37,396 nt of DNA from Planctomycetota bacterium (GTDB taxonomy: Bacteria > Planctomycetota > PUPC01 > DSUN01): assembly GCA_016872875.1 (NCBI GenBank), contig VGYW01000021.1, forward strand, positions 1-37,396. Reading direction: 5' to 3'. The position numbers and the translations under genes were made by a program. Under the pieces are notes generated by a model. It had not been told where the DNA came from. It saw only the letters and a program-made list of their open reading frames with translations, and did no database searches. Of the stretch, positions 14,619 to 23,498 are shown piece by piece (position 1 is the stretch's first letter; each line of letters begins with the position of its first letter).

Positions 14619-15604
14619 AAGAGGCCGCCTACTACGAAAAGCTCGACGGCGGGCGGGTGCACTGCCACCTCTGCCCCCACAACTGCGTCATCGCCGACGG
14701 GCGGACCGGCTTCTGCCGCGCCCGAGCCAACCACGCCGGCACCCTCTACTCCGAAATCTACGAGCAGGTCACGTCGGTCGCAATGGACCCAATCGAGAAG
14801 AAGCCGCTCTACCACTTTCATCCAGGGAGCAGCATCCTGTCGCTGGGCACGCGGGGGTGCAACTTCGCCTGCCAGTTCTGCCAGAACTGGGGCATCTCGC
14901 AGGCCGACCACCCGACCTCGACCCTGTCGAGCAAGGCGGCTGTCCAGGCCGCGCTCCGCGAGGAGTCCATCGGCATCGCCTACACCTACAACGAGCCGCT
15001 CATCTGGTTCGAGTACGTCCTCGAGACCGCCAAGCTCGCCCGCGAGGCCGGCCTAGTGAACGTGCTGGTGAGCAACGGCTACGCCAGCCCCGAGCCGTTC
15101 GAGGAGCTGCTGCCCTACGTTGACGCCATCAACATGGACATCAAGGCGATACAGCCGGAGTTCTATAAGTCCTTGTGCAAAGGCACTTTAGAGCCGGTGC
15201 TGGCGAACGCGCGGGCTGCCTCGCGCCGCACCCACCTCGAGGTCACGAACCTCGTCATCCCCGGCCACAACGACACGGAGGCGGAGCTCGAGGAGCTCTC
15301 GCGCTGGATCGCCGCCGAGCTCGGGCCGCAGATTCCCACCCACTTCTCCGCGTACTTTCCCCGCTACAAGCTCAAGGCGCCGCCCACGCCCGTCGAGACC
15401 CTCGAGCGGGCCTACGCCATCGCCGCCAAGCACCTCCGCTACGTCTACCTGGGCAACTGCCACAGCTCCCTGGGCTCGGACACCAGGTGCCACTGCTGCG
15501 GGGGCCTCCTGGTCGCCCGCCGCGGTTACAGCGTGCGACTCGTCGGCCTGAAGGGCGCCCTGTGCGCCTCCTGCGGCGCCGAGAACTACTTCGTTTTCCG
15601 CTAA
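14615..15604 (+). CDS. amrS: AmmeMemoRadiSam-type radical SAM protein
   Basis: The product is 329 residues, starting at a GTG that overlaps the stop codon of nrdG. The radical SAM motif is CNFACQFC (Cys82, Cys86, Cys89). Further cysteines lie at the N-terminus (Cys17, 20, 24, 34) and at the C-terminus (CHCC and CASC), a pattern typical of the radical SAM member of the AMMECR1/Memo/radical SAM group, which resembles pyruvate formate-lyase activases. The reaction of this group is poorly known. No AMMECR1 or Memo gene is in the window. Translational coupling to the reductase activase puts it in the nrd operon. I am confident of the family and less so of the symbol. Confidence 0.9.
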   Translation: MKEAAYYEKLDGGRVHCHLCPHNCVIADGRTGFCRARANHAGTLYSEIYEQVTSVAMDPIEKKPLYHFHPGSSILSLGTRGCNFACQFCQNWGISQADHPTSTLSSKAAVQAALREESIGIAYTYNEPLIWFEYVLETAKLAREAGLVNVLVSNGYASPEPFEELLPYVDAINMDIKAIQPEFYKSLCKGTLEPVLANARAASRRTHLEVTNLVIPGHNDTEAELEELSRWIAAELGPQIPTHFSAYFPRYKLKAPPTPVETLERAYAIAAKHLRYVYLGNCHSSLGSDTRCHCCGGLLVARRGYSVRLVGLKGALCASCGAENYFVFR

Positions 15605-15701
15605 AGTTCTGAGGATTTTCCCCGATTAACTAATCAGAGGGTGTATCCTCCGGACCGGTACATCATGTCCCGCGCCCGCCCTCGGCGTCAGGCGAGGCCC
15701 T
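15605..15701 (+). other. Gap between amrS and smc
   Basis: The 97-nt gap contains GATTA-AC-TAATC, a small palindrome at about 15624-15635. I see no convincing terminator or consensus promoter, so smc may be read through from the nrd operon. Confidence 0.35.
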
Positions 15702-18700
15702 ATGCGGCTCGAAAAGCTTGCCCTCTACGGCTTCAAGTCATTCGCGGACAAGACCGAGTTCGTCTTCGAGCCCGGCCTGACCGCCTTCGTTGGCCCGAAC
15801 GGCTGCGGGAAGAGCAACGTGGTGGACGCGGTCCGCTGGGCGCTGGGCGAGCAGCGCCCGAAGGCCCTGCGCGGCTCCGAGATGGCCGACGTCATCTTCA
15901 AAGGCAACGCCGAGGGCCGCCGCTCGATGGGCTACGCCGAGGTCACGCTCACCCTCTCCAACCACGACCACGCCCTCCCCATCGAATACGAGATGGTGGG
16001 CATCACCCGCCGCCTCTATCGCTCCGGCGAGAGCGAGTACCTCCTCAACGGCCAGCCCTGCCGCCTCCGCGACATCCGCGAGCTCCTGATGGACACCGGC
16101 ATCGGGATGGATGCCTACTCGATTGTGGAGCAGGGCAAGATTGACCTCGTCCTCCAGTCGAACCCCAAAGACAGGCGGGCGATCTTCGAGGAGGCGGCGG
16201 GCATCTCGAAGTACAACGCCAAGCGCCGCGCCGCAGCCGCAAAGCTCGAACGCGTCGAGCAGAACCTCCTCCGCCTCGGCGACACCATCCAGGAGGTCCA
16301 GAAACAGCTCCGCTCCATCCGCCGCCAGGCCGCCGCAGCCCGCCGCTACAAGGAGTACGCTGAATCGCTCGGCCGGCTGCGTCTCGCACAGGCCCTCCAT
16401 CGCTACCATGTGCTCCTGGGCCAGCGGGCGGAGGCCCAGGCCGCCGTGGCCGCCTCCGCCCAGCAGCAGGAGGCGCTCTCGGCCACCATCGAGCGCCTGG
16501 GGGCCGAACGCACCGCCCTCGAAGCCGAGAGCATCGAGAACGACCAGCGGATGGCGCGCGTCGAGGCCCAGTGCGCCGAGCTTCAGGCGCAGACCGACGC
16601 CGCCGAGGAGTCCATCCGCCTGAACCGCGAGCGCACCCGGGACGCCGAGGCCGCCGAGCAGCGCATCCGCGACGAAGCGATCCAGGTCGCCGCACGCATG
16701 GAGGCGGCACGCAGCGGCCTCGAGGCCGCCCAGCAGCGCTCGGCGCAGCTCCAGGCCGAGCTTCAGGAGCTGGAGGGGGAGATTTCGCGCGCCCGCCAGG
16801 CCCTCCAGGGCGTCGGGGCGCAGTGCGTGGAGCTGGCCCGCCGCAGCGAGGGCCTTCGCACCGGGCTTCTCGACGTCCTCCGCCGCCGCGCCGCCTGCCA
16901 GAACGAGCTCTCGGGCATCGAGAGCGAGTGCCGCGCGCTCGACGCCCACCGCCAGCGGCTCGAGCGCCGCCGCGCCGAAATCCGCAGGCTCCTCGACGAA
17001 CTCGCGGCGGAGCAGCAGGCGGCCGCCGCGGCCATCGGCGAGCTCGAGCGAAAGGTCAAGGAGACCGAAGGCCGCCTGGCCGCCCGCGCCGAGGAGCGCG
17101 GCGAGCTCCGCGCGCAGATAGAACACCTCGGTGAGCAGATTGGCGAGCTCACCAACGCGCTAAGCGCGAAGAACACACGCCGGGACCTGCTCGAGGATCT
17201 TGAGGCCCGCTTCGATGGGGTTGAGCTAGGCACCCAGACGCTCCTGGAGCGTCAAGCCGCGGGGCAGTGCCTCCACGGAATGGTCGCCGACCTCCTCCAG
17301 GTTGAGCCACAATACGCCCTCGCCATCGAAGCTGCCCTCGGTGGGGCCGTGCAGCACCTTGTGGCTGACACGCTCGACTCCGCTGCCGAGGCCGTCGCCC
17401 ACCTCAAGGCGGTAGACGGCGGTCGAAGCTCGCTCCTCCCACTCGACCGCCTATCCGGCAATGGTCGGAGCGGGTCTGAGACCCTCGAGCATCCCGGCAT
17501 CATCGGCCGCGCCCTCGACCTCATCACCTACGACGATGCGGTCGCGCCCGCAGTCAGGCATCTCCTCGGCGACGCCGTGGTCGTCCGCGACCTCGGCACC
17601 GCAATCGAGATCGCCCAGAGCAACGGCCACGAGGTCCGCCTCGCGACTCTCACCGGCGACCTCGTGGATCCCCGTGGGCTCGTCTCGGGCGGCAGCCCCA
17701 GGGAGCGCACCGGCCTCCTCTCCCGCAAGAACGAGCTCCGCGCCCTCGCCGCCGAGATCGCCGAGGCCGAGGAGCGCCTCGCCGAGCTCCGCACCCGCCG
17801 CGAAAGCTTCATCAACGAGTGCGCCGTCCTCGACACCGAGCTAGAGGAGGCCGTCCAAACCCTCAACCACTTGAACCTCGACCTCGCTAGCGCCCGCGAG
17901 CAGCTCTCGCGCCTCGGCGACCGCGCCCGCGAGCTTTCGGCTGAGGACGCCGTGGCCGAGAGCGAGGTCGCCGAGCTGGCGGGCCAACTCCGCGAGCGCC
18001 AGGCGCGCGTGGCCGCCCTCACCGAGCGCATCCAGGAAGCCGACCGGGAGGAAGAAGACTACAAGAGCCGCCTCGGCGGGGTCGAGGCCGAACGCCAGGC
18101 GCTTGACGAGCAGCGCTCCGCTCTGGAACACAGGGCCAGCGACCTCGCGGTCGCAAGGGCCGAAAAATCCTCCGAACGCGAGCACCTCCGCAGCAGCATT
18201 GACCGCTTCCGCCGCGACGTGGCCGACGGCGAGGCCGCACGCCAGCAGTCCCAGGCCGAGCTTGGCGTCCTCGCCGAGCGGCGCCGCCAGGCCGCCGCCG
18301 ACATCGCGGCCAAGGAGGCCGAGATCAGGGGCCTCCTCGCCCGCAAGGACGAAGTCCAGCGAGGCCGCGTGGAGGCCGAGAACCGCCGAGCCGAACTCCT
18401 CGAAAAGCTAACCGCCCTCCGCGAGGAGCTTCAAGCGAACTCCGCCAGGCTCCGCGAGGCCCAGCAGCAGGCCCAGGCACTCAGCCTCCGCATCAGCGAG
18501 ACGGAACTCCGCACCAATGACCTCGTGGACAAGGTGCGCGAGGAACACCACCAGGACCTCCGCGAGCTCCACAAGGACTACCAGGAGCCTGAGATCAACT
18601 GGGACGAGCTCCAGGGCGAGGTGGACGAGCTCCGCCGCAAGCTCGACGCCATGGGCACCGTGAACCCCCTCGCCATCCAGGAGGAGACCCAGCTCGACGA

Positions 18701-19268
18701 GCGCCTCAGCTTCCTCACCTTCCAGGAGCAGGACCTCCGCAAGGCCAAGGACCAGCTCCAAGAGGTCATCCGAAAGGTCAACCGCCAGAGCCGCCAGCTC
18801 TTCGAGCAGACCTTCGCCGCCGTCAGAGAGAACTTCCAGACCCTCTTCCGCAAGCTCTTCAACGGCGGCAAGGCCGACATCGTGCTCGAGCCCGAAGTTG
18901 ACGTGCTCGAGGCGGGGGTGGAGATCATCGCCAAGCCCCCTGGCAAGGAGCTCAGCCGCATCAGCCTCCTCTCCGGCGGCGAGAAGGCCCTCACCGCCGC
19001 CGCAATCCTCCTCGCAGTCTTCAAGTCGCGCCCAAGCCCCTTCTGCATCCTCGACGAGGTGGACGCCCCCCTCGACGACAACAACATCGGCCGCTTCGTC
19101 AGCCTGCTCCGCGACTTCCTCAAGGAGTCGCAGTTCATCATCGTCACCCATTCCAAGCAAACGATGGCCGTGGCCGACGTCCTCTACGGCATCACCATGC
19201 AGGAGGCCGGCGTCTCCACCAAGATCGCCGTCCGCCTTGAGGACGTGCCCGAAGCCAAGGTCGCTTAG
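15702..19268 (+). CDS. smc: Chromosome segregation ATPase SMC
   Basis: The product (1188 residues) is the core of bacterial condensin, which with ScpA and ScpB compacts and separates sister chromosomes. The order of parts is canonical: Walker A GPNGCGKSN at 31-39, a long Arg/Glu/Ala-rich coiled coil, a hinge at about 500-670, the returning coiled coil, the ABC signature LLSGGEKAL near 1090, and Walker B FCILDEVDAPLDDNN near 1115. Nothing is missing and the length is normal. The ATG at 15702 opens straight into the MRLEKLALYGFKSF head found throughout the family; its ribosome site (GGCGAGG) is weak. No scp genes are adjacent. Confidence 0.97.
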   Translation: MRLEKLALYGFKSFADKTEFVFEPGLTAFVGPNGCGKSNVVDAVRWALGEQRPKALRGSEMADVIFKGNAEGRRSMGYAEVTLTLSNHDHALPIEYEMVGITRRLYRSGESEYLLNGQPCRLRDIRELLMDTGIGMDAYSIVEQGKIDLVLQSNPKDRRAIFEEAAGISKYNAKRRAAAAKLERVEQNLLRLGDTIQEVQKQLRSIRRQAAAARRYKEYAESLGRLRLAQALHRYHVLLGQRAEAQAAVAASAQQQEALSATIERLGAERTALEAESIENDQRMARVEAQCAELQAQTDAAEESIRLNRERTRDAEAAEQRIRDEAIQVAARMEAARSGLEAAQQRSAQLQAELQELEGEISRARQALQGVGAQCVELARRSEGLRTGLLDVLRRRAACQNELSGIESECRALDAHRQRLERRRAEIRRLLDELAAEQQAAAAAIGELERKVKETEGRLAARAEERGELRAQIEHLGEQIGELTNALSAKNTRRDLLEDLEARFDGVELGTQTLLERQAAGQCLHGMVADLLQVEPQYALAIEAALGGAVQHLVADTLDSAAEAVAHLKAVDGGRSSLLPLDRLSGNGRSGSETLEHPGIIGRALDLITYDDAVAPAVRHLLGDAVVVRDLGTAIEIAQSNGHEVRLATLTGDLVDPRGLVSGGSPRERTGLLSRKNELRALAAEIAEAEERLAELRTRRESFINECAVLDTELEEAVQTLNHLNLDLASAREQLSRLGDRARELSAEDAVAESEVAELAGQLRERQARVAALTERIQEADREEEDYKSRLGGVEAERQALDEQRSALEHRASDLAVARAEKSSEREHLRSSIDRFRRDVADGEAARQQSQAELGVLAERRRQAAADIAAKEAEIRGLLARKDEVQRGRVEAENRRAELLEKLTALREELQANSARLREAQQQAQALSLRISETELRTNDLVDKVREEHHQDLRELHKDYQEPEINWDELQGEVDELRRKLDAMGTVNPLAIQEETQLDERLSFLTFQEQDLRKAKDQLQEVIRKVNRQSRQLFEQTFAAVRENFQTLFRKLFNGGKADIVLEPEVDVLEAGVEIIAKPPGKELSRISLLSGGEKALTAAAILLAVFKSRPSPFCILDEVDAPLDDNNIGRFVSLLRDFLKESQFIIVTHSKQTMAVADVLYGITMQEAGVSTKIAVRLEDVPEAKVA

Positions 19269-19278
19269 TCGGTTGGGC

Positions 19279-19420
19279 AAGAGGAAGAGAGGATATAGGT
19301 AAAATGATTACGGGTAAAATGATAAGACAAGACCAAACCGGGCTCTTGATGCTTCTGACCCCGATCCGATCTTTTCTTATCATTTTACCCATAATCATTT
19401 TACCTTTTCTCTTCCTCTTT
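19279..19420. repeat. Long A/T-rich inverted repeat after smc
   Basis: The left arm 19279-19332 and right arm 19370-19420 are near-perfect reverse complements of about 50 nt. Each arm carries two GGTAAAATGAT-type words. The 37-nt loop is not repeated. It begins 11 nt after the smc stop codon. Its base composition (A/T-rich) is unlike everything around it. Confidence 0.92.
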
Positions 19421-20000
19421 TCGGGTCCAGCGTAAAGGAGACAACAAGCCTCGTTGGCGCCTTCAACCTGGGCAGCGGCTGACAGCGGCCGGGGCGCTTG
19501 AACGTGCCGAGACCTCGAAACGGGGACGAGTTCTCCCTGCGTCGCGACCGATGTCGCCGCGGCCCGAAGGAGCCACGAGTCTATAGGGGCGAGGAATAGG
19601 GAAAGGTCAAGGGTCGTTGCGTGCTCGAACGGGGACGAGCCGCCTCTTGGCCTTCCCTATCTCTCGCCCCACTTTTTGGCCCCCACCCCCCAGACGAAGC
19701 ACGAGGAGTATGGAGTGCGGCATCGGAGATGCCACTTTGCGTCCCAGCGGAGCGGTCGAATCAGTCAAGGGTGTCAAATCTATTGGGCGTGTTGCCCAAA
19801 GCCCCCACGAGGGCCGGCGAGCTTGTAGTGCGGGCTTCAGCCCGTATCCGCGCAGCCAGACCGCCCCACCATGAGCCAGCAGTGTCCAGCGACCGCCGAA
19901 AAGTTGCGAGTTACGACCTGACCCCAGCGCTCACACCCCCTCAGCCCGGCATGCCAATGGGGTAGGGCGTGCATACCTGCACGCGGGATCTTCTCTTCTC
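19421..20000. other. Gene-poor repeat-rich stretch
   Basis: No convincing gene. A second inverted repeat pairs 19586-19609 with 19648-19670 (GGGGCGAG...ATAGGGAA units). Further on are a CGGGCTTCAGCCCG hairpin at about 19837 and a GACCTGACCCC word at about 19915. All look like decayed repeat material. Confidence 0.6.
19586..19670. repeat. Inverted repeat with ATAGGGAA arms
   Basis: The arm 19586-19609 is complementary to 19648-19670 with a few mismatches. The loop contains ACGGGGACGAG, which also occurs at about 19520. Confidence 0.75.
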
Positions 20001-20053
20001 ACGCGGCACGCGGCACGTCCCCTCTTCTCACGCATCACGCATCACGCGTCACG
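20001..20053 (+). repeat. CACGCATCACG direct repeat, copy 1
   Basis: A 53-nt element of ACGCGGCAC and CACGCATCACG units. It matches 21891-21943 in the same orientation at 46 of 53 positions by my count. The two copies bracket the low-GC genes. Confidence 0.8.
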
Positions 20054-20073
20054 CCCAACCCATCTCTGAGCCG

Positions 20074-20196
20074 CTACCTGGCGGAAGCCACAAACTCCCT
20101 AATCACCCCCATCGCCCTCCCCACCTTCTCCTCAAAGTCCCTCATCCCCTCGATCTTCACATACCTCGGATGCCCGCCCCACAGCTCGCCCAGAAG
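20074..20196 (-). pseudogene. Possible C-terminal remnant of a lost gene
   Basis: On the minus strand, the last 40 or so codons before the TAG at 20074 read like real protein (LWGGHPRYVKIEGM, then KVGRAMGVIREFV). The frame further upstream is unconvincing and runs into the next gene. No start or ribosome site is visible. I cannot name the parent family. Confidence 0.35.
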
Positions 20197-20360
20197 GTGG
20201 TCAGAAGCAGGTGGAGAAGCTGGAAGCCGCTGATGCCCCCGGCTAGGTGGCGACCGTGAGTCGCTCTCACCACGAAGGACGGGACCTCCCAAGGGATGAA
20301 TGGCTGAAAGAGATCTGACACCGCCTACACAGAGGCGGCCGGCCAGACTGTGATCGTGCT

Positions 20361-21125
20361 CTACTGACACCTTGCCCCCCACAGGAACCTCACTATGAAC
20401 ACACCGGCAGCCGCAAAGAACAGCAGTTCCCCACCTCGCATGGCGAAGTAAAACGCCGTGTCCCCCCAGGTCGCGGACTCCGGGTCCTTGCCTAGGTTGC
20501 CTAGGTACAGCCTGAACCGGCGAGTGTACCGTTGCAGGAAAGTGAGCAAACCCACGAGAGCGGCGCACGACAATACGAGTGCCACCATGCTCCCCTGGAG
20601 GAACTGCGCGAGAACACATGCTCCGGCGAACGCCAGCCAATTCGCTGTCACGATCCGAGGGGTCGCGCCCCGCAGATCCTCCGAGCTGATTGTGCCTGCC
20701 AACTGCCGCAATTCTGCATTGACCTTCAGATTTTGTGCGAAGCTCATCGTTACGAGTTGGAAGATGTGCAATCCTAACCAGTCTTCTGCCGCCAGCCCAT
20801 TTGCCTCCATGCGTTGGCCGAAATCGCTACGGATCTCGTCGAAGACTTCACCACAGTCGCGCCGCCAGAAATCTTCATCCAAGGCCTTCGCGTTCCATGC
20901 GTCTATGAGTGCCTCCGCAACCTGTCGCTCAACGTGGGTGAGGGTGGCCACCTCACCGAGGATCGCGGCCGCGAGTTTAGAGGGTCTCAGCCGCATGTGC
21001 TCTTGGACAAGCTTCCGGTATTCAGCACCCTGGAACTGCCTTCTGAGGGCGGCGGAATCAATGCTAGAGGCCAGTGTCTTCGCGGCCGATCTGACCGCCT
21101 CGTGAGTGTGAGGATCCACTTCCAT
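20361..21125 (-). CDS. Membrane protein of unknown function
   Basis: The product is 254 residues from the ATG at 21125, which has AAGG 7 nt upstream; a GTG at 21149 is also open. The first 150 residues are soluble and mostly helical. Three hydrophobic segments follow at about 160-180, 182-200 and 232-250. I recognise no domain. Base composition is visibly less GC-rich than the housekeeping genes and codon choice is less biased, which fits acquisition by transfer. It lies with the next gene between the two CACGCATCACG direct repeats. The soluble-then-membrane layout recalls effectors or sensors anchored by a tail, but I assign no role. Confidence 0.7.
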   Translation of the reverse strand: MEVDPHTHEAVRSAAKTLASSIDSAALRRQFQGAEYRKLVQEHMRLRPSKLAAAILGEVATLTHVERQVAEALIDAWNAKALDEDFWRRDCGEVFDEIRSDFGQRMEANGLAAEDWLGLHIFQLVTMSFAQNLKVNAELRQLAGTISSEDLRGATPRIVTANWLAFAGACVLAQFLQGSMVALVLSCAALVGLLTFLQRYTRRFRLYLGNLGKDPESATWGDTAFYFAMRGGELLFFAAAGVFIVRFLWGARCQ

Positions 21126-21253
21126 TGTGCCTTCCCTCAAGCGATTCACCGGGCACGAAAGGTACCCACGACCCGAGCCTTCTGCCTATCGCATGCAGTG
21201 TCGGATCATGCGTCGGTCAGTCGGACCTGTCAAGTCCCGCCTCCCCAACTGAG

Positions 21254-21805
21254 CTAGTCTCGGCGAAGCCAACGGTAGACAAATCCCTGTGCCGCCTTGC
21301 CAGACGGATCGGGAGCATACTGGCACTTGATGATCTTGACCCTCCCATTGAGTGCTGCACATTTGTAGCGCCAACGTACTTGGTCAAGGGTCACTTCCAG
21401 AAGGAACTGGAGTTCCTGAACGGGTTCCGAGAAAACGGCACCACCGAACTTCTCGGGAAGGAGAAGAGTCCGGGCAAGCCCATGGTCCCGTGTTTCGTTT
21501 TCCTCGAGTATTCTGCACTTGCGCTGCACGGCTCCGCTACGGCGAACGCTGCCATCGTCTCTCTGCCAAGCATAGGAATGGCGAACGTCGCCCTCGCCGG
21601 CAAGAAACAGGCAGCACATTGTCACGATAGCTTTGTCCCCGGCGTGAGCCTGCCCCAACAACTCGTCAAGGTCGAACTGGTCGAGGAAACCCAGCACGTG
21701 ACGATCCACACTTCCCCTCAATTCGAAGCTCCCGCGACTGCGGCCGCGGGCCACCTGAAGGGGGCCCAAGATCTCCACTCCGCGGAAGTGGCTTGGCGTT
21801 CCCAT
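21254..21805 (-). CDS. Protein of unknown function in a low-GC islet
   Basis: The product is 183 residues from the ATG at 21805, which is preceded by GAGGAG at 9 nt; a GTG at 21826 is also open. It has no membrane segment and no signal peptide. Two cysteines sit together (MCCLF). I recognise no family and no catalytic motif. GC content is lower than in the flanking genes. It is upstream of the membrane protein on the same strand (128-nt gap) and both lie between direct repeats. I cannot exclude that it is a decayed gene, but the frame is intact and the ribosome site is good. Confidence 0.55.
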   Translation of the reverse strand: MGTPSHFRGVEILGPLQVARGRSRGSFELRGSVDRHVLGFLDQFDLDELLGQAHAGDKAIVTMCCLFLAGEGDVRHSYAWQRDDGSVRRSGAVQRKCRILEENETRDHGLARTLLLPEKFGGAVFSEPVQELQFLLEVTLDQVRWRYKCAALNGRVKIIKCQYAPDPSGKAAQGFVYRWLRRD

Positions 21806-21890
21806 AGGGCACAACTCCTCTATCACTGGGGCTTGACTCGTCGCCCTGCGAAGCTATCAGGCGTCAAAACGTTGCTGCTCCGCACGCGGG

Positions 21891-21943
21891 ACGCGGCACA
21901 CGGCACGTCTTCTCTTGTCACGCGTCACGCATCACGAATCACG
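21891..21943 (+). repeat. CACGCATCACG direct repeat, copy 2
   Basis: Same orientation and composition as copy 1 at 20001-20053. The periodic units continue to 21952 and supply the stop codon (21946-21948) of the oxidoreductase read on the other strand. Confidence 0.8.
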
Positions 21944-21945
21944 CA

Positions 21946-23235
21946 TCAGAGCAGCACCCAGGGCTCCCGATACGGATAGCCGAGTTGGCGGTTGGCCTCG
22001 TCGTCGCCGAGGAACTGCTCCTTGACGGGGTCGTAGCGGAGCTTGCGGCCGACGCGGTAGGCGAGGTTGCCCAGGGCGCAGAGGCTGGTGATGCGGTGCC
22101 CAGCTTCAACGGGGACGATGGGGTCCTTGCGGGTGCGGACGCAGTCGAAGAAGTTGCCGAGGTGGTCGTTGCTGACGTAGAGCGCGGTCTCGTGGGCGCC
22201 GGGGTCGAAGAAGACCTTTTTGTCGGCGCGGACGCCGTCGCAGTTGCCGACGACCAGGGTGTCCTTGTCGCCGATGAATGCGACGCCGTAGGCCGGGGGC
22301 CTGAAATCGCCGCCCAGGCAACGCGGCTCGCCAGGCTGGTCCCAGTGAAGAGTCCAATCGGGGTCCTTGAACTCGTAGACCACGCTCATGGTGGTTGGGA
22401 TGTCGTAGAGGCCGTCGGGGATGTCGCCCGTGGCCTCGATGGCGACGGGGCCGGTGGCGTCAATGTTCATCGTCCAGCAGACGATTCCGAAGATGTGAGC
22501 GCCGCGGTCACGGATGTTCCCGCCGCCGCTGCACATGAGCCAGCGGAAGCTGCCGTGGGTGTGGGCGGGGTGGTAGGGGAAGTAGGGGAGGGGGCCGAGC
22601 CACATGTCGTAGTCGAGCTGCGGCGGGACGGGCGAGGGCGGGGAGGCGGCGCGGCCGGGGTTCGGGTAGTGCCAGCATCGGACCTCGCGAATCTTGCCGC
22701 AGTAGCCGTTGCGGACGTATTGGGCCGAGTAGCGGCCGCCCGACTGCGAGCGGCCCTGGCTGCCGACCTGGACGACGCGGCGGTGGCGGCGCGTGGCGGC
22801 GATCATCGCCTGGCCCTCGCGGACGGTGACGCACATGGGCTTCTGGACGTAGGCGTCCTTGCCCGCGGCGACGGCGTGGAGCACGTGGAGCGCGTGCCAG
22901 TGGTCAGGGGAGGCGATGACGACGGCGTCGAGGCCGGGCTGTTCGAGGAGCTGGCGGAAGTCGGCGTAGGCTTTGGCCTTGCCTTCGGTGGACGATTCGG
23001 CGCGGGAGAGGCGTTCTTTGTCAACGTCGCACACGGCCACGGATGAGGCGACTCGGCTGCCGAGGGTCTGGCGGAGGTGGCCGTTGCCCATGCCGCCGAC
23101 GCCGATGTGGCCGATGGCGATGCGGTCGCTGGCCGGCTCCTTCTCCGGCCCGCCGAGGGCCTGGCTGGTCAGCACGTAGGGGACGGCGACCCCGGCCAAC
23201 TGCACGAATCGCCGGCGAGTGAGGTTGGCACGCAT
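21946..23235 (-). CDS. TAT-exported Gfo/Idh/MocA-family oxidoreductase
   Basis: The product (429 residues) is an NAD(P)-dependent sugar or cyclitol dehydrogenase-like protein. The twin-arginine signal TRRRFVQLAG (residues 7-16) sends the folded protein out of the cytoplasm. The Rossmann motif GHIGVGGMGNGH follows, then SPDHWHALHVL and KDAYVQKPM with the conserved lysine. The C-terminal half is the usual alpha/beta substrate domain. The ATG at 23235 has AAGGAG 10 nt upstream; the longer frame to 23316 only reads repeats. It is clearly paralogous to the protein at 32054-33322 (shared GHIGVGGMG, ASPDHWH, GRKL.YDPVKE). The substrate is unknown. Divergent to the exported-protein pair at 23499. Confidence 0.93.
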   Translation of the reverse strand: MRANLTRRRFVQLAGVAVPYVLTSQALGGPEKEPASDRIAIGHIGVGGMGNGHLRQTLGSRVASSVAVCDVDKERLSRAESSTEGKAKAYADFRQLLEQPGLDAVVIASPDHWHALHVLHAVAAGKDAYVQKPMCVTVREGQAMIAATRRHRRVVQVGSQGRSQSGGRYSAQYVRNGYCGKIREVRCWHYPNPGRAASPPSPVPPQLDYDMWLGPLPYFPYHPAHTHGSFRWLMCSGGGNIRDRGAHIFGIVCWTMNIDATGPVAIEATGDIPDGLYDIPTTMSVVYEFKDPDWTLHWDQPGEPRCLGGDFRPPAYGVAFIGDKDTLVVGNCDGVRADKKVFFDPGAHETALYVSNDHLGNFFDCVRTRKDPIVPVEAGHRITSLCALGNLAYRVGRKLRYDPVKEQFLGDDEANRQLGYPYREPWVLL

Positions 23236-23261
23236 CGAGGGGTGTCTCCTTCTTGAAGAGA

Positions 23262-23348
23262 GGGTGAATGGATGGGTGGATGAATGGATGGGCGGACCTC
23301 GCCTCGTGCCCTGCACTCATCCAACCATCCATTCATCCAATCATCCCC
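23262..23348. repeat. GGATGAATGGATGG-type palindrome
   Basis: The arm 23262-23292 (GAATGGATGG units) faces 23318-23348 (CATCCATTC units) across 25 nt. It lies between divergent genes, so it is not behind a stop codon like most of the others. Confidence 0.88.
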
Positions 23349-23421
23349 CAGGTTCAGGGATTATGGCGCGGGCGGGCCATCGAGTCAAGCTGGCACCGCG
23401 GCGCGCATGGAGAAGGCGGAC

Positions 23422-23449
23422 TTGCATCGCCGGGGATTTGTGCTAGACT
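23422..23449 (+). promoter_or_regulatory. Putative promoter of the exported-protein pair
   Basis: TTGCAT (23422-23427), a 16-nt spacer and TAGACT (23444-23449) with a TGC extension in front of the -10 box. The start codon is 50 nt further on. Confidence 0.5.
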
Positions 23450-23498
23450 CCGCGCAGTAGCCACCGGTTCCAGAGCATCAAACGGAAAGGGGAAGACC

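Noticed and set aside
18898..19302. Small plus-strand gene overlapping the end of smc
   Set aside because: The Ser/Ala/Pro/Arg-rich composition in an alternative frame of smc, with no start context, marks it as a shadow.
19279..20053. CRISPR array
   Set aside because: The repeats are inverted or directly tandem with no regular unique spacers, and no cas gene is present.
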